Position numbers and translations under genes: made by a program. Positions 38,968 through 47,013 of a stretch of DNA of 64,000 nucleotides are shown here, in pieces (position 1 is the stretch's first letter; each line of letters opens with the position of its first letter). This DNA comes from Pseudomonas huaxiensis (GTDB lineage Bacteria > Pseudomonadota > Gammaproteobacteria > Pseudomonadales > Pseudomonadaceae), in assembly GCF_003231275.1 (NCBI RefSeq), contig NZ_QKVL01000011.1, positions 62,001-126,000 on the forward strand, given 5' to 3'. The notes beneath the pieces were generated by a model that made no database searches, was not told the origin of the DNA, and saw only the letters and a list, made by a program, of their open reading frames with translations.

Positions 38968-40305
38968 TCAGGCGACTTCTTCGTGGTTGTCGTCAATCAA
39001 CAAAACAATCTGCCAGGGCTTGAAGGTTTCCCCATTCCCCGGCGAAACGATCTGCAACGGCAATTGCGGGTTGAACCAGTGTTCGCCCGTATCGATCTCG
39101 AACAGCCGGGTCTCGCTGCCCACGCCACTGGCAGCCTGCCGGGCGAGGTCCAGGGCTTTGTGTGCGAGGCCTGGACGACGCTGGCGAGCGAGGTCAGCGA
39201 CATTGCCTGCCGAGGCGATGATGGTCCGCCCCAGCCACAACGAGGCGTCCGGCTCGGGGGCGCCAGGCGGCATGCGCAGACCGACCAGCAACGGGCGGGA
39301 GGGATCGAAGGACGGCAACTGGATCTCGTAGACGTTGCCCTTCTGTTCGAACGGCACGCTGCGCAGGCCTTCGCGGACTTTCTTCAGGCTGCGTTCCAAC
39401 CAGTCGAGGACTTCGTCATAGCCGCGGTACAGGTCCAGGAACTCCAGCGGCGAAAACGCCGGCACGCCGCTGACCGGGTCCAGCGCCGCCCAACTGCCGG
39501 CCATGCCCAGCAGCAGGCCGTGCAGCGCCTGGGGGGTGGCGATGCCGCTGTACAGCGCGCCCTCCACTTCCGGCAAACGCGCCCACAGCGCCGCCGACTG
39601 GCTGCGCAATACCCGCGCGCGCGCGGGGTCGCCTTCGAGCTCGACGCCCTGCAGGCGCACGCCGATCGACCCGCACTTTTCCCGCACCATGGCGCACAGC
39701 TTCAGCACCCGCTGCCCCAGCACCGATTGCGGCGTAACCCGCGGGCTCGGCGCGACGAAATCAGGCAAGGCCTTGTACACGCCGTTTTCCTTGCGCACGC
39801 GAATCAGCGGCAGGCACACGCTGTCGGCCTTGTCGCGGTCGGTGACCAGGCGCGGCGCGGGTTTCCAGACGGTGACGCGTTCATCGTCCAGGCCGCTGTC
39901 GAGATTGGGCACCGGCTCGCTCAGTTCCGACTGCCAACGCCCCTCCATCGGGCGCAGGCGCTGGCCTTGCCAGAGCGGGTTGAACGCCAGGTAGACGGTG
40001 ACGGTGGAGGTCTCGGAATCTTTCACTGGCTTGGCCAGATCCAGCTCAAGCTGGGTTTCCTGTGCCGCGCCGAGGCTGACCGGCATGCCGTCGGGCATGG
40101 TCGCCTCCAGGCTCAGCAGGCGCAGTTTGCCGGCCACCAGCGCGGCGGGGTCGTGTTCGAAATGCGCTACGCCCCAATACCAGGGGTTGGCAGCCAGTGC
40201 CAGGTGCGCCGCCATGGCCTCGGCCCGCAGCCCTTGCAACTGAAAATGCTGGGGCAGCAATTGCATGCCTTCGTACCAGCAGACCACATCAGGTCGCACG
40301 CTCAT
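38968..40305 (-). CDS. tssK: T6SS baseplate protein TssK
   Basis: A 445-residue TssK, the adaptor that links the baseplate wedge to the membrane complex. The N terminus (VVCWYEGMQLLPQHFQLQGL) is highly characteristic of the family, as are YWGVAHFEHDPAALVAGKLR and the C-terminal VLLIDDNH. It lies between tssJ and tssL in the minus-strand arm, with 55 bases to tssJ and 16 bases to tssL. Confidence 0.95.
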   Translation of the reverse strand: MSVRPDVVCWYEGMQLLPQHFQLQGLRAEAMAAHLALAANPWYWGVAHFEHDPAALVAGKLRLLSLEATMPDGMPVSLGAAQETQLELDLAKPVKDSETSTVTVYLAFNPLWQGQRLRPMEGRWQSELSEPVPNLDSGLDDERVTVWKPAPRLVTDRDKADSVCLPLIRVRKENGVYKALPDFVAPSPRVTPQSVLGQRVLKLCAMVREKCGSIGVRLQGVELEGDPARARVLRSQSAALWARLPEVEGALYSGIATPQALHGLLLGMAGSWAALDPVSGVPAFSPLEFLDLYRGYDEVLDWLERSLKKVREGLRSVPFEQKGNVYEIQLPSFDPSRPLLVGLRMPPGAPEPDASLWLGRTIIASAGNVADLARQRRPGLAHKALDLARQAASGVGSETRLFEIDTGEHWFNPQLPLQIVSPGNGETFKPWQIVLLIDDNHEEVA

Positions 40306-40360
40306 AAAGTCCCTTCACATCCTGTATCTGGCGTATGGCCAAGCGCGGCAGTGGCCGCGG

Positions 40361-40831
40361 TCAGCGTGTGTTCTGGTCGAGCAGGGTCATTTCACGGCTG
40401 TCGAATTTCAAGCGGATGCTGCGCTGGTCTTCAAGACGCAACCGATGGGCGCCCGGACTTTGATAATTGGCAAATACCAGAAGTCCAACCGACGGCTTTC
40501 CATCAAGCGGGAAAGTTGACGATTCAATCAACTGTCCAGGCACTAGTTCCATGCCCCAAACATGCAAGTACTGACGAAAGTCGCGCTGATATTGCTCACG
40601 CGTGGCAAACCATTGTTTTGCTGTCAGCCCGGACAACTTCCCAAGCAGGTCAACATCGTTGGCGGCCACGAAATCCACGGCGATCGGCGAATCATCGTTT
40701 GCGCGCAAAGCAACATCCAGGGTGACGCCATCGACACTAACCTTGGATCCAAACAATGAACATCCGGCCATTGCCGAGGCTGTCAAAAGTACCGCCAAAA
40801 TCTTGATGGATATGAACTTTTTAAGACGCAT
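40361..40831 (-). CDS. tssJ: T6SS outer-membrane lipoprotein TssJ
   Basis: A 156-residue lipoprotein with a signal peptide (KKFISIKILAVLLTASAMAG) and lipobox AMAGC, followed by a beta-sandwich typical of TssJ/VasD (TLDVALRANDDSPIAVDFVA, then GKPSVGLLVFANYQ). It anchors TssM to the outer membrane. Base composition is clearly more AT-rich than the rest of the cluster, as is the 5-prime flank. First gene of the minus-strand arm, divergent from tssB. TssJ sequences are weakly conserved; position and lipobox support the call. Confidence 0.87.
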   Translation of the reverse strand: MRLKKFISIKILAVLLTASAMAGCSLFGSKVSVDGVTLDVALRANDDSPIAVDFVAANDVDLLGKLSGLTAKQWFATREQYQRDFRQYLHVWGMELVPGQLIESSTFPLDGKPSVGLLVFANYQSPGAHRLRLEDQRSIRLKFDSREMTLLDQNTR

Positions 40832-41030
40832 GATGATCCAAGAAAAGTTTTATTTGCATTTCGGCATGCCTGTTATAGCATCCATGCCAATTCGCCACCA
40901 TGACGAATTGAGGTGATTGCGGAAAACAGGAACCTCGACAAGAGCGTATCCACGCCGCGGTCTAGCAAGGGATTGCGATCAGTGGGAAACCGTTGCATTG
41001 CGCCCGCCTTCTGCATCGGAGTCAGCCACT
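40832..41030. promoter_or_regulatory. Divergent promoter region of the two T6SS arms
   Basis: A 199-base region between tssJ and tssB, comparatively AT-rich at its tssJ side. Both transcription arms must start here. I looked for sigma-54 -24/-12 elements on both strands and found none with the correct GG-N10-GC spacing. A TATAAC (minus strand, about 40870) is a possible -10 box without a convincing -35. Boxes are not assigned. Confidence 0.5.
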
Positions 41031-41624
41031 ATGGTAGAAAGTATTCAGCACAAGCTGGACAGGGTCCGTCCGCCTCGCGTGCAGATCACCTATGACGTAG
41101 AAACCGGTAACGCCATCGAGAAAAAGGAATTGCCTCTGGTGGTTGGTGTTCTTGCCGATCTGTCGGGTGCCACGAAGAACGAGACCAAGCTCAATGAGCG
41201 CCGCTTCGTCGACATCGACAGCGATAACTTCGACAAAGTCGTCGAATCCATCGCCCCCAGCATCACCGTCAACGTCACCAACACCCTCAAGAAAGATGAC
41301 AACCCCCTCAGCGCGAAGCTCAGCTTCAGCAAGATCGAGGACTTCGACCCCGTCAATGTGGTGAAGAAAGTCGAGCCACTCAGGGTGCTGTTCGAGGCTC
41401 GTGAACGCCTGCGCGACCTGCTGACCAAGCTCGACGGCAACGACAAGCTGGACGAACTGCTCAAGGAAGTGCTGAAGAGCACCGAAGAAGACCTGAAAGC
41501 AATCAAGGCCGCCAGTTCCGACACCAGCGCCAGCAATGGCGAAGTCAAGAAAGACGATACGCCGCCCGGGAAAAAAGACGATGACGTAGTGCCCGGCGAG
41601 AACACTGAGCCCAAGACCGAGTAA
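41031..41624 (+). CDS. tssB: T6SS contractile sheath small subunit TssB
   Basis: A 197-residue TssB (VipA) protein, which pairs with TssC to form the contractile sheath. The conserved LPLVVGVLADLSG, NERRFVDIDSDNFDKVVESI and KKVEPLRVLFEARERLRDLL stretches are present. The C terminus has an unusually charged tail of about 30 residues rich in Lys, Asp and Glu (VKKDDTPPGKKDDDVVPGEN). The ATG at 41031 is preceded by CGGAGT; the open frame upstream to 40917 is in the promoter region and is rejected. First gene of the plus-strand arm. Confidence 0.95.
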   Translation: MVESIQHKLDRVRPPRVQITYDVETGNAIEKKELPLVVGVLADLSGATKNETKLNERRFVDIDSDNFDKVVESIAPSITVNVTNTLKKDDNPLSAKLSFSKIEDFDPVNVVKKVEPLRVLFEARERLRDLLTKLDGNDKLDELLKEVLKSTEEDLKAIKAASSDTSASNGEVKKDDTPPGKKDDDVVPGENTEPKTE

Positions 41625-41684
41625 TAGGTCCAGCCCTTCCTGACTCGCACGTCTGATCCCCCCTCTGCTCCCGGAGACACCACC

Positions 41685-43178
41685 ATGCCCGCGTCAAGCA
41701 ACGAGAATCAAAGCGAAGGCAGCACCAAGACCCTCACCCTGCTGGAAAAGATCATCAAGGAAGGCCAGATCGTTCATGACGACAGTCAGAAGGTCTATGC
41801 CCAGGACATGATCGCCGAGTTCGCCAGCCAGGTTCTGGAAAAGGCCGTCGCCGCCGTCCAGGGTCAAGACACTGACACCCGCGCCCTGATCAACAACCGC
41901 ATCAGCCAGATCGACAAGCTGATCAGCGACCAGCTCAACGAAATCCTCCATGACGAAGCTTTCCAGAAGCTCGAAGCGTCCTGGCGCGGCCTGCACATGC
42001 TGGTGAGCAACACCGAAACCGGCACCCGCCTGAAACTGCGCCTGCTCAACGTCTCGCAGAACGAGCTGAGCAAGGACCTGACCCGCGCCGTGGACTTCGA
42101 CCAGACCGTCCTGTTCAAGAAGATCTACGAAGAGGAATACGGCACCTTCGGTGGCTACCCGTTCAGCGCCCTGGTCGGCGACTACTACTTCGGCCGTCAC
42201 CCGCAGGACATCGCCCTGCTGACCAAGCTCTCCGAAGTTGCCGCCGCCGCTCACGCGCCGTTCATTGCCGCGGCCAGCCCGCTGCTGTTCGACATGAAAC
42301 AGTTCAACGACCTGTCGGTTCCCAAGGACCTGGCCAAAGTCTTCGAAAGCCTGGAACTGGGCCCATGGCGTGATTTCCGCGCCACCGAGGACTCGCGCTA
42401 CGTGTCCCTGGTGTTGCCGCGCTTCCTCCTGCGCCTGCCTTATGGCAAGGACACCCTGCCGGTCGACGGCATGGACTTCAACGAAGACGTCGCCGGCGCC
42501 GATGGCAAGAAATACCTCTGGGGCAACGCCGCCTGGGCCCTGGCCCAACGCCTCACCGACGCCTATGCCAAATACGGCTGGGGCGCGGCGATCCGTGGCG
42601 CTGAAAGTGGCGGTGCGGTAACCAACCTGCCGCAGCACACCTTCAAGACCGCCTCCGGCGACCTGACCTTGAAGTGCCCGACCGAAATCGCCATCACCGA
42701 CCGCCGCGAGAAAGAGCTGAACGACCTCGGCTTCATCTCCCTGTGCCACAAGAAAAACACCGGCACTGCCGTGTTCTTCGGCGGCCAGACCACCAACAAG
42801 CCACGCGCCTACAACACCAACGAGGCCAACGCCAACGCGCGCGTCTCGAGCATGTTGCCGTACGTACTGGCGTCGTCGCGCTTCGCTCACTACCTCAAGG
42901 TGATCATGCGCGACAAGGTCGGCAGCTTCATGACCCGCGACAACGTACAGACCTACCTGAACAACTGGATCGCCGATTACGTGCTGATCAACGATAACGC
43001 CCCTCAGGAAATCAAGGCCCAGTACCCGTTGCGCGAAGCCCGTGTGGATGTTTCCGAGGTTCCTGGCAAGCCAGGCGCCTACCGTGCCACCGTGTTCCTG
43101 CGTCCGCACTTCCAGTTGGAAGAACTGACCGCCTCGATCCGCCTGGTCGCGACCCTGCCTCCTTCGGCAGCCGCCTGA
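41685..43178 (+). CDS. tssC: T6SS contractile sheath large subunit TssC
   Basis: A 497-residue TssC (VipB) protein. Family landmarks are SWRGLHMLVSNTETGTRLKL, YPFSALVGDYYFGRHPQDIA, the GKDTLPVDGMDFNE region, YLWGNAAWALAQRLTDAYAK, and the C-terminal YLNNWIADYVLINDNAPQEI and YRATVFLRPHFQLEELTASI. Length is standard. A CCCGGAGACACC ribosome site precedes the ATG. Sixty bases after tssB in the same transcript. Confidence 0.97.
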   Translation: MPASSNENQSEGSTKTLTLLEKIIKEGQIVHDDSQKVYAQDMIAEFASQVLEKAVAAVQGQDTDTRALINNRISQIDKLISDQLNEILHDEAFQKLEASWRGLHMLVSNTETGTRLKLRLLNVSQNELSKDLTRAVDFDQTVLFKKIYEEEYGTFGGYPFSALVGDYYFGRHPQDIALLTKLSEVAAAAHAPFIAAASPLLFDMKQFNDLSVPKDLAKVFESLELGPWRDFRATEDSRYVSLVLPRFLLRLPYGKDTLPVDGMDFNEDVAGADGKKYLWGNAAWALAQRLTDAYAKYGWGAAIRGAESGGAVTNLPQHTFKTASGDLTLKCPTEIAITDRREKELNDLGFISLCHKKNTGTAVFFGGQTTNKPRAYNTNEANANARVSSMLPYVLASSRFAHYLKVIMRDKVGSFMTRDNVQTYLNNWIADYVLINDNAPQEIKAQYPLREARVDVSEVPGKPGAYRATVFLRPHFQLEELTASIRLVATLPPSAAA

Positions 43179-43257
43179 CCGTGACTCCCGCGGGTTCGCC
43201 CGCGGGAGCCGCTCCCCCTCTTTCATTCCAAATTTCTAGCAGCAGGAGCTTTACGCG

Positions 43258-43755
43258 ATGGATGCGATCATTCTGGATCTGGGCGACGACATCAAAGGTG
43301 ACAGCCAGCTCGAAGGCTACAAGGACAAGATCGAAATCATGTCCTACAGCCACAACGTCGCCATGCAGGTCACCAACGACGTCAGTAACACCGAGCGGAC
43401 CTCGGGCAAGCCGCATGTAGGCGAGTTCACCCTGACCAAGTTCGTCGACACGTCCACCCCCAACCTGAACCTGTACTGCACCTCCGGCAAGGCGATTGCC
43501 CAGGCCAAGATCACCATCGGCCGTAACGCCGCCGAAGGCAGCGGGCAGATTCTTCCGTTCATCGTCTACACCCTCGACAACGTCGTGTTCTCCAACGTCA
43601 GCGTCAGCGGCGGTACCGGTGGCAAGCCGGTGGAAACCATTTCCCTGAACTTCACCAAGATCAAATGGGAACTGACCACGCAGAAATACGACGGCGTCAA
43701 AGAAGGCACCGCCGCCACCACCTGGGACATGAAACTCAACAAGGCTGGCAGCTAA
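43258..43755 (+). CDS. hcp: T6SS tube protein Hcp
   Basis: A 165-residue Hcp-family protein that stacks as hexameric rings inside the sheath and is exported. The family core is MDAIILDLGDDIKGDSQ, GYKDKIEIMSYSHNVAMQVT, HVGEFTLTKFVDTSTPNLNL, and TISLNFTKIKWELTTQKYDG. No extension is present, so it is a structural tube protein rather than an evolved Hcp effector. GCAGGAG lies just before the ATG. Eighty bases after tssC. Confidence 0.96.
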   Translation: MDAIILDLGDDIKGDSQLEGYKDKIEIMSYSHNVAMQVTNDVSNTERTSGKPHVGEFTLTKFVDTSTPNLNLYCTSGKAIAQAKITIGRNAAEGSGQILPFIVYTLDNVVFSNVSVSGGTGGKPVETISLNFTKIKWELTTQKYDGVKEGTAATTWDMKLNKAGS

Positions 43756-43771
43756 GTCGCGGTAGTCGATC

Positions 43772-44218
43772 ATGTCCTCCACGGGCAACCGCCCGCTGCT
43801 GTTCGAACGCCTGGCCGGGGCCGGGGCCGGTGACGCCGCGCCGCGGCTCGACCGTCACGCCCTGGCCACGTCAGTCCGCGAAGAACTGCTGCGCCTGCTC
43901 AACAGCCGGCGCGCCGGCCCGGCGCGGACCTCACCGCCAACGGTGCTGGACTACGGCCTCGGCGACTGGAGCGGTCTGCAGGCGACCAACCCCGACGACC
44001 GTCGGCGCATCGCCCGGGAAATCCGTGCCGCGATCACGCACTTCGAACCGCGCCTGCAACTGGGCGAGGTGGAAGTGCGGCTGGTGGCCGGGCAACCCCG
44101 CAGCCTGAGCATCCTGCTCAGCGGGCTGCTGCGCCAGGGCGGCCAGCAATGGCCGGTGGCGTTCGTGGTGGACAAGACCGACACGGGCCTGGAGGTCAGC
44201 CATGAGCGACTCGATTGA
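43772..44218 (+). CDS. tssE: T6SS baseplate protein TssE
   Basis: A 148-residue TssE protein of the gp25-like family, which starts sheath polymerisation in the baseplate. Supporting motifs are PLLFERLAGAG near the N terminus, REELLRLLNSRR, VLDYGLGDWSGLQATNPDDR, and IRAAITHFEPRLQLGEVEVR. The frame overlaps the start of tssF by 17 bases. It follows hcp after 16 bases. Confidence 0.93.
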   Translation: MSSTGNRPLLFERLAGAGAGDAAPRLDRHALATSVREELLRLLNSRRAGPARTSPPTVLDYGLGDWSGLQATNPDDRRRIAREIRAAITHFEPRLQLGEVEVRLVAGQPRSLSILLSGLLRQGGQQWPVAFVVDKTDTGLEVSHERLD

Positions 44219-46022
44219 CCCGCTGCTACTGGATTATTACCAACGTGAACTGACCTGGCTGCGCAACGCCGGCAGCGCCTTCGCCAACCGCTACCCGAAG
44301 GTGGCGCGGCGACTGGAACTGTCGCCGGGAGAAAGCCAGGACCCGCATGTCGAACGCCTGCTGGAAGGCTTCGCCCTGCTCTCGGCGCGCCTGCAACGGC
44401 GCCTCGACGACGACTACGCCGAATTCAGCGACGCCCTGCTCGAACAACTCTACCCGCTGGCCCTGCGGCCCCTGCCCTCCTGCACCATCGTGCGGGTCGA
44501 GCCCGCCGAGGGCAAAGGCAACCTGGACAGCGGCTACACCCTGGCGCGGGACACCTCGCTGTTCGTCACCACTACCCGCGGCGAAAGCATCTATTTCCGC
44601 ACCGGCGCCGAGGTGACGTTGTGGCCGTTGAAAATCACCGACGTGGTGCTGCTCGACGGCGACGAAGCCCGCAAGCTGACCGGCCAGTACAACGCCGGTT
44701 CCGCCCTGCGCCTGCGCATCGACTACCAGGGCAAGGCGGCCCTCAACGCACTCGATGTGCGCCAGTTGCGCCTGCACCTGGACGCCTCGCCGATGGTCAA
44801 CGCCACCCTGTATGACCTGCTCGCAGCCCACACCATCGGCGTGTTCAACAGCGCCCCCGGCGAACGCCCGCAACGCCTGAAGCGTCCGGACAAGCAGGCC
44901 TGGCTACCCGAGGTGGTCGGTTTCGCCGACGACCAGGCCCTGCTACCCGAGGAAGACGGCGTCCACCCGGGCTTGCGCCTGCTCACCGAGTACTTCGCGT
45001 TCCCGGAGAAATTCCACTTCTTCGATGTGCCGCTCGATCCGTCCCGCATCGACGGCAACAGCCTCGACCTGTACCTGGTGTTCGATCGTCCGACGCCGCC
45101 GCACCTGCACCTGCAGGCCAGCGATATCGCCTTGGGCTGCGTGCCGGCGATCAACCTGTTCCGCCGCACCTCCGAGCCGCTGCGCCCGGATGGCCAGTAC
45201 AGCGAGTACCGCCTGGTCGCCGATGCGCACCGCGAAAACAGCGTGGAAATCCACAGCATCCGCGGCATGCGCACCCTGTCCGCCGATGGCGTAGTGCGGC
45301 CGCTCGCGCCTTACTACGGCAGCCAGCACGGCAGCAACGCGCAGATGTACTGGCATGCACGGCGCATCCATGGCCTGACTCCGAACCGGATCGGCAGCGA
45401 CATACTGGTCAGCCTGGTTGACCCAGGCTTCAACCCGCGCCGCCAGAGCTGGGACTTCAGCCTCAGCGCCGACCTGCTGTGCACCAACCGGCACCTGGCG
45501 CAGAGCCTGGCCGCCGGTACCGTGCTGGCGTTCGAGCGCCCGGGCGCACCAGCAACCGCCCGCCTGGTCAACCCGCCAAGCTCGCAAGGCGTGCCGAACC
45601 TTGACGGCCAGTCGCGCTGGCGACTGGTGTCGCAACTGACCCTCAATCACCTGTCGTTGGTCGAAGGCGAACAAGCGCTGGATGCCCTGCGCGAGATGCT
45701 GACCCTGCACAACCTGCGCAACGAAGCCAGCGCCGGCCGGCAGATCGACGGGCTGAAAAGCCTGGCCTGCGAACGCATCGTCGGGCATGTCGGCAAGGAC
45801 GCCTGGCGCGGCTGGCGCAAGGGCCTGGAAGTGCGGATTCAATTGGATCCGGCGCATTTCGCCGGGCACAGCACCGTGCTGTTTTCCGCAGTACTGGCGC
45901 AGTTCTTCTCGCTGTACGCCACGGCCAACCGCTTTATTACCACCGTGTTGGTCGATGCCGACGATGCCACCAAGGAGATCAAGACATGGAGCCCGCAAGC
46001 CGGCATGCCGCTGTGCCTCTGA
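44202..46022 (+). CDS. tssF: T6SS baseplate protein TssF
   Basis: A 606-residue TssF (VasA/ImpG) protein, a wedge component of the baseplate. Characteristic sequence includes LLDYYQRELTWLRNAGSAFA, FANRYPKVARRLELSPGESQ, DPHVERLLEGFALLSARLQR, the LLEQLYPLALRPLPSCTIVR region and the late QFFSLYATANRFITTVLVD motif. The 3-prime end overlaps tssG by 37 bases, and the start overlaps tssE, so translation of the three is probably coupled. Confidence 0.95.
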   Translation: MSDSIDPLLLDYYQRELTWLRNAGSAFANRYPKVARRLELSPGESQDPHVERLLEGFALLSARLQRRLDDDYAEFSDALLEQLYPLALRPLPSCTIVRVEPAEGKGNLDSGYTLARDTSLFVTTTRGESIYFRTGAEVTLWPLKITDVVLLDGDEARKLTGQYNAGSALRLRIDYQGKAALNALDVRQLRLHLDASPMVNATLYDLLAAHTIGVFNSAPGERPQRLKRPDKQAWLPEVVGFADDQALLPEEDGVHPGLRLLTEYFAFPEKFHFFDVPLDPSRIDGNSLDLYLVFDRPTPPHLHLQASDIALGCVPAINLFRRTSEPLRPDGQYSEYRLVADAHRENSVEIHSIRGMRTLSADGVVRPLAPYYGSQHGSNAQMYWHARRIHGLTPNRIGSDILVSLVDPGFNPRRQSWDFSLSADLLCTNRHLAQSLAAGTVLAFERPGAPATARLVNPPSSQGVPNLDGQSRWRLVSQLTLNHLSLVEGEQALDALREMLTLHNLRNEASAGRQIDGLKSLACERIVGHVGKDAWRGWRKGLEVRIQLDPAHFAGHSTVLFSAVLAQFFSLYATANRFITTVLVDADDATKEIKTWSPQAGMPLCL

Positions 46023-47011
46023 GCGAGACGTTGCGTGCACGACCCGAAGGCTTCGAGCTGCTCCAGGCCTTGCTGATCCTCGAGCACGAGAACCAGAAGG
46101 CGACCTCGCTGGGCCGCGGCAGCGTGCCGCAAAACGAAGCGGTGCGCCTGCGCGGCCCGCTGACGCCGGTGTTTCCCGCCAGCCAGATCGACAAGATCAG
46201 CCACGACGCCCATGATCCGCGGCCGATCCTCAGCACGCCGATCTTCGGTCTCGGTGGCCCCGACGGCCCGCTGCCCTACGCGTTCCAGGAGTGGCTGCAA
46301 CAACGGGCGCTGGAGCGCGACCACGCCCCGGCGGAATTTCTCGACCTGTTCCAGCACCGCCTGCTCAGCCTGCTCTACCGCACCCTGCGCAAGCACCGGG
46401 TCGCCCTCGGCTTCGCCGAAGCCCGCGATACCCCGGTGCAACAGCAACTGCGCGCCCTGGCCGGGCTGCTGCCGGCCGGCCTGCAGGATCGCCAGAAACT
46501 GCCCGACGCCGCGCTGCTGGCGCGCACCGCGCTGATCACCGGTGGCCGTCGCTCACTGGCCGGTTTCGCCTCGATCGTCCGCCATCATTTCAACCTGCCG
46601 CTGCGTATCGAAGGCCATGACGGCGCCTGGTGCGACATACCGCCGGCGAGTCGCAGCGTGCTCAAACGTGGCGGGCGCAACCTGCAACTGGGGCGCACAG
46701 CGATCGCCGGCAAACGCATGTGGGACGAGCACGCCGGCATTCGCCTGCACATCGGCCCGCTCAGCGCCGAACAGGCCAGGCCGCTGCTGCCCGGGGGCGA
46801 CACGCACCACCAACTGGCCGATCTTGCCGCGCTGTATTTCGGCCCCGATCTAGACTGCGCATTAACGCTGTTGATCGACGGCGCACGGCCAATGTTCCTT
46901 ATGTACGACAACCGCCCGCGGCTGAACTGGAACAGCGGGTTGCAGCACAAGAGCAACCCGACCCGCCGTCAAGTATTCAATACCCGGCTACAACAGTCGG
47001 CAGAGGTGTGA
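45986..47011 (+). CDS. tssG: T6SS baseplate protein TssG
   Basis: A 341-residue TssG (VasB/ImpH) protein, partner of TssF in the baseplate wedge. It shows PEGFELLQALLILEHENQ, FPASQIDKISHDAHDP, FGLGGPDGPLPYAFQEWLQQ, and LDLFQHRLLSLLYRTLRKHR. The chosen ATG at 45986 lies inside the end of tssF; CACCAAGGAGATCAAGAC with AAGGAG is immediately upstream. It ends two bases before the tssH start. Confidence 0.94.
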   Translation: MEPASRHAAVPLSETLRARPEGFELLQALLILEHENQKATSLGRGSVPQNEAVRLRGPLTPVFPASQIDKISHDAHDPRPILSTPIFGLGGPDGPLPYAFQEWLQQRALERDHAPAEFLDLFQHRLLSLLYRTLRKHRVALGFAEARDTPVQQQLRALAGLLPAGLQDRQKLPDAALLARTALITGGRRSLAGFASIVRHHFNLPLRIEGHDGAWCDIPPASRSVLKRGGRNLQLGRTAIAGKRMWDEHAGIRLHIGPLSAEQARPLLPGGDTHHQLADLAALYFGPDLDCALTLLIDGARPMFLMYDNRPRLNWNSGLQHKSNPTRRQVFNTRLQQSAEV

Positions 47012-47013
47012 AC

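Noticed and set aside
40917..41030. Longer N terminus for TssB
   Set aside because: It would run through the divergent promoter, lacks homology to TssB, and the ATG at 41031 has its own GGAG.
40832..41030. Possible sigma-54 promoter for the T6SS arms
   Set aside because: TGGCATGGATGC and CGGCATGCC look tempting, but the GC needed ten bases after GG is not at the right position on either strand.
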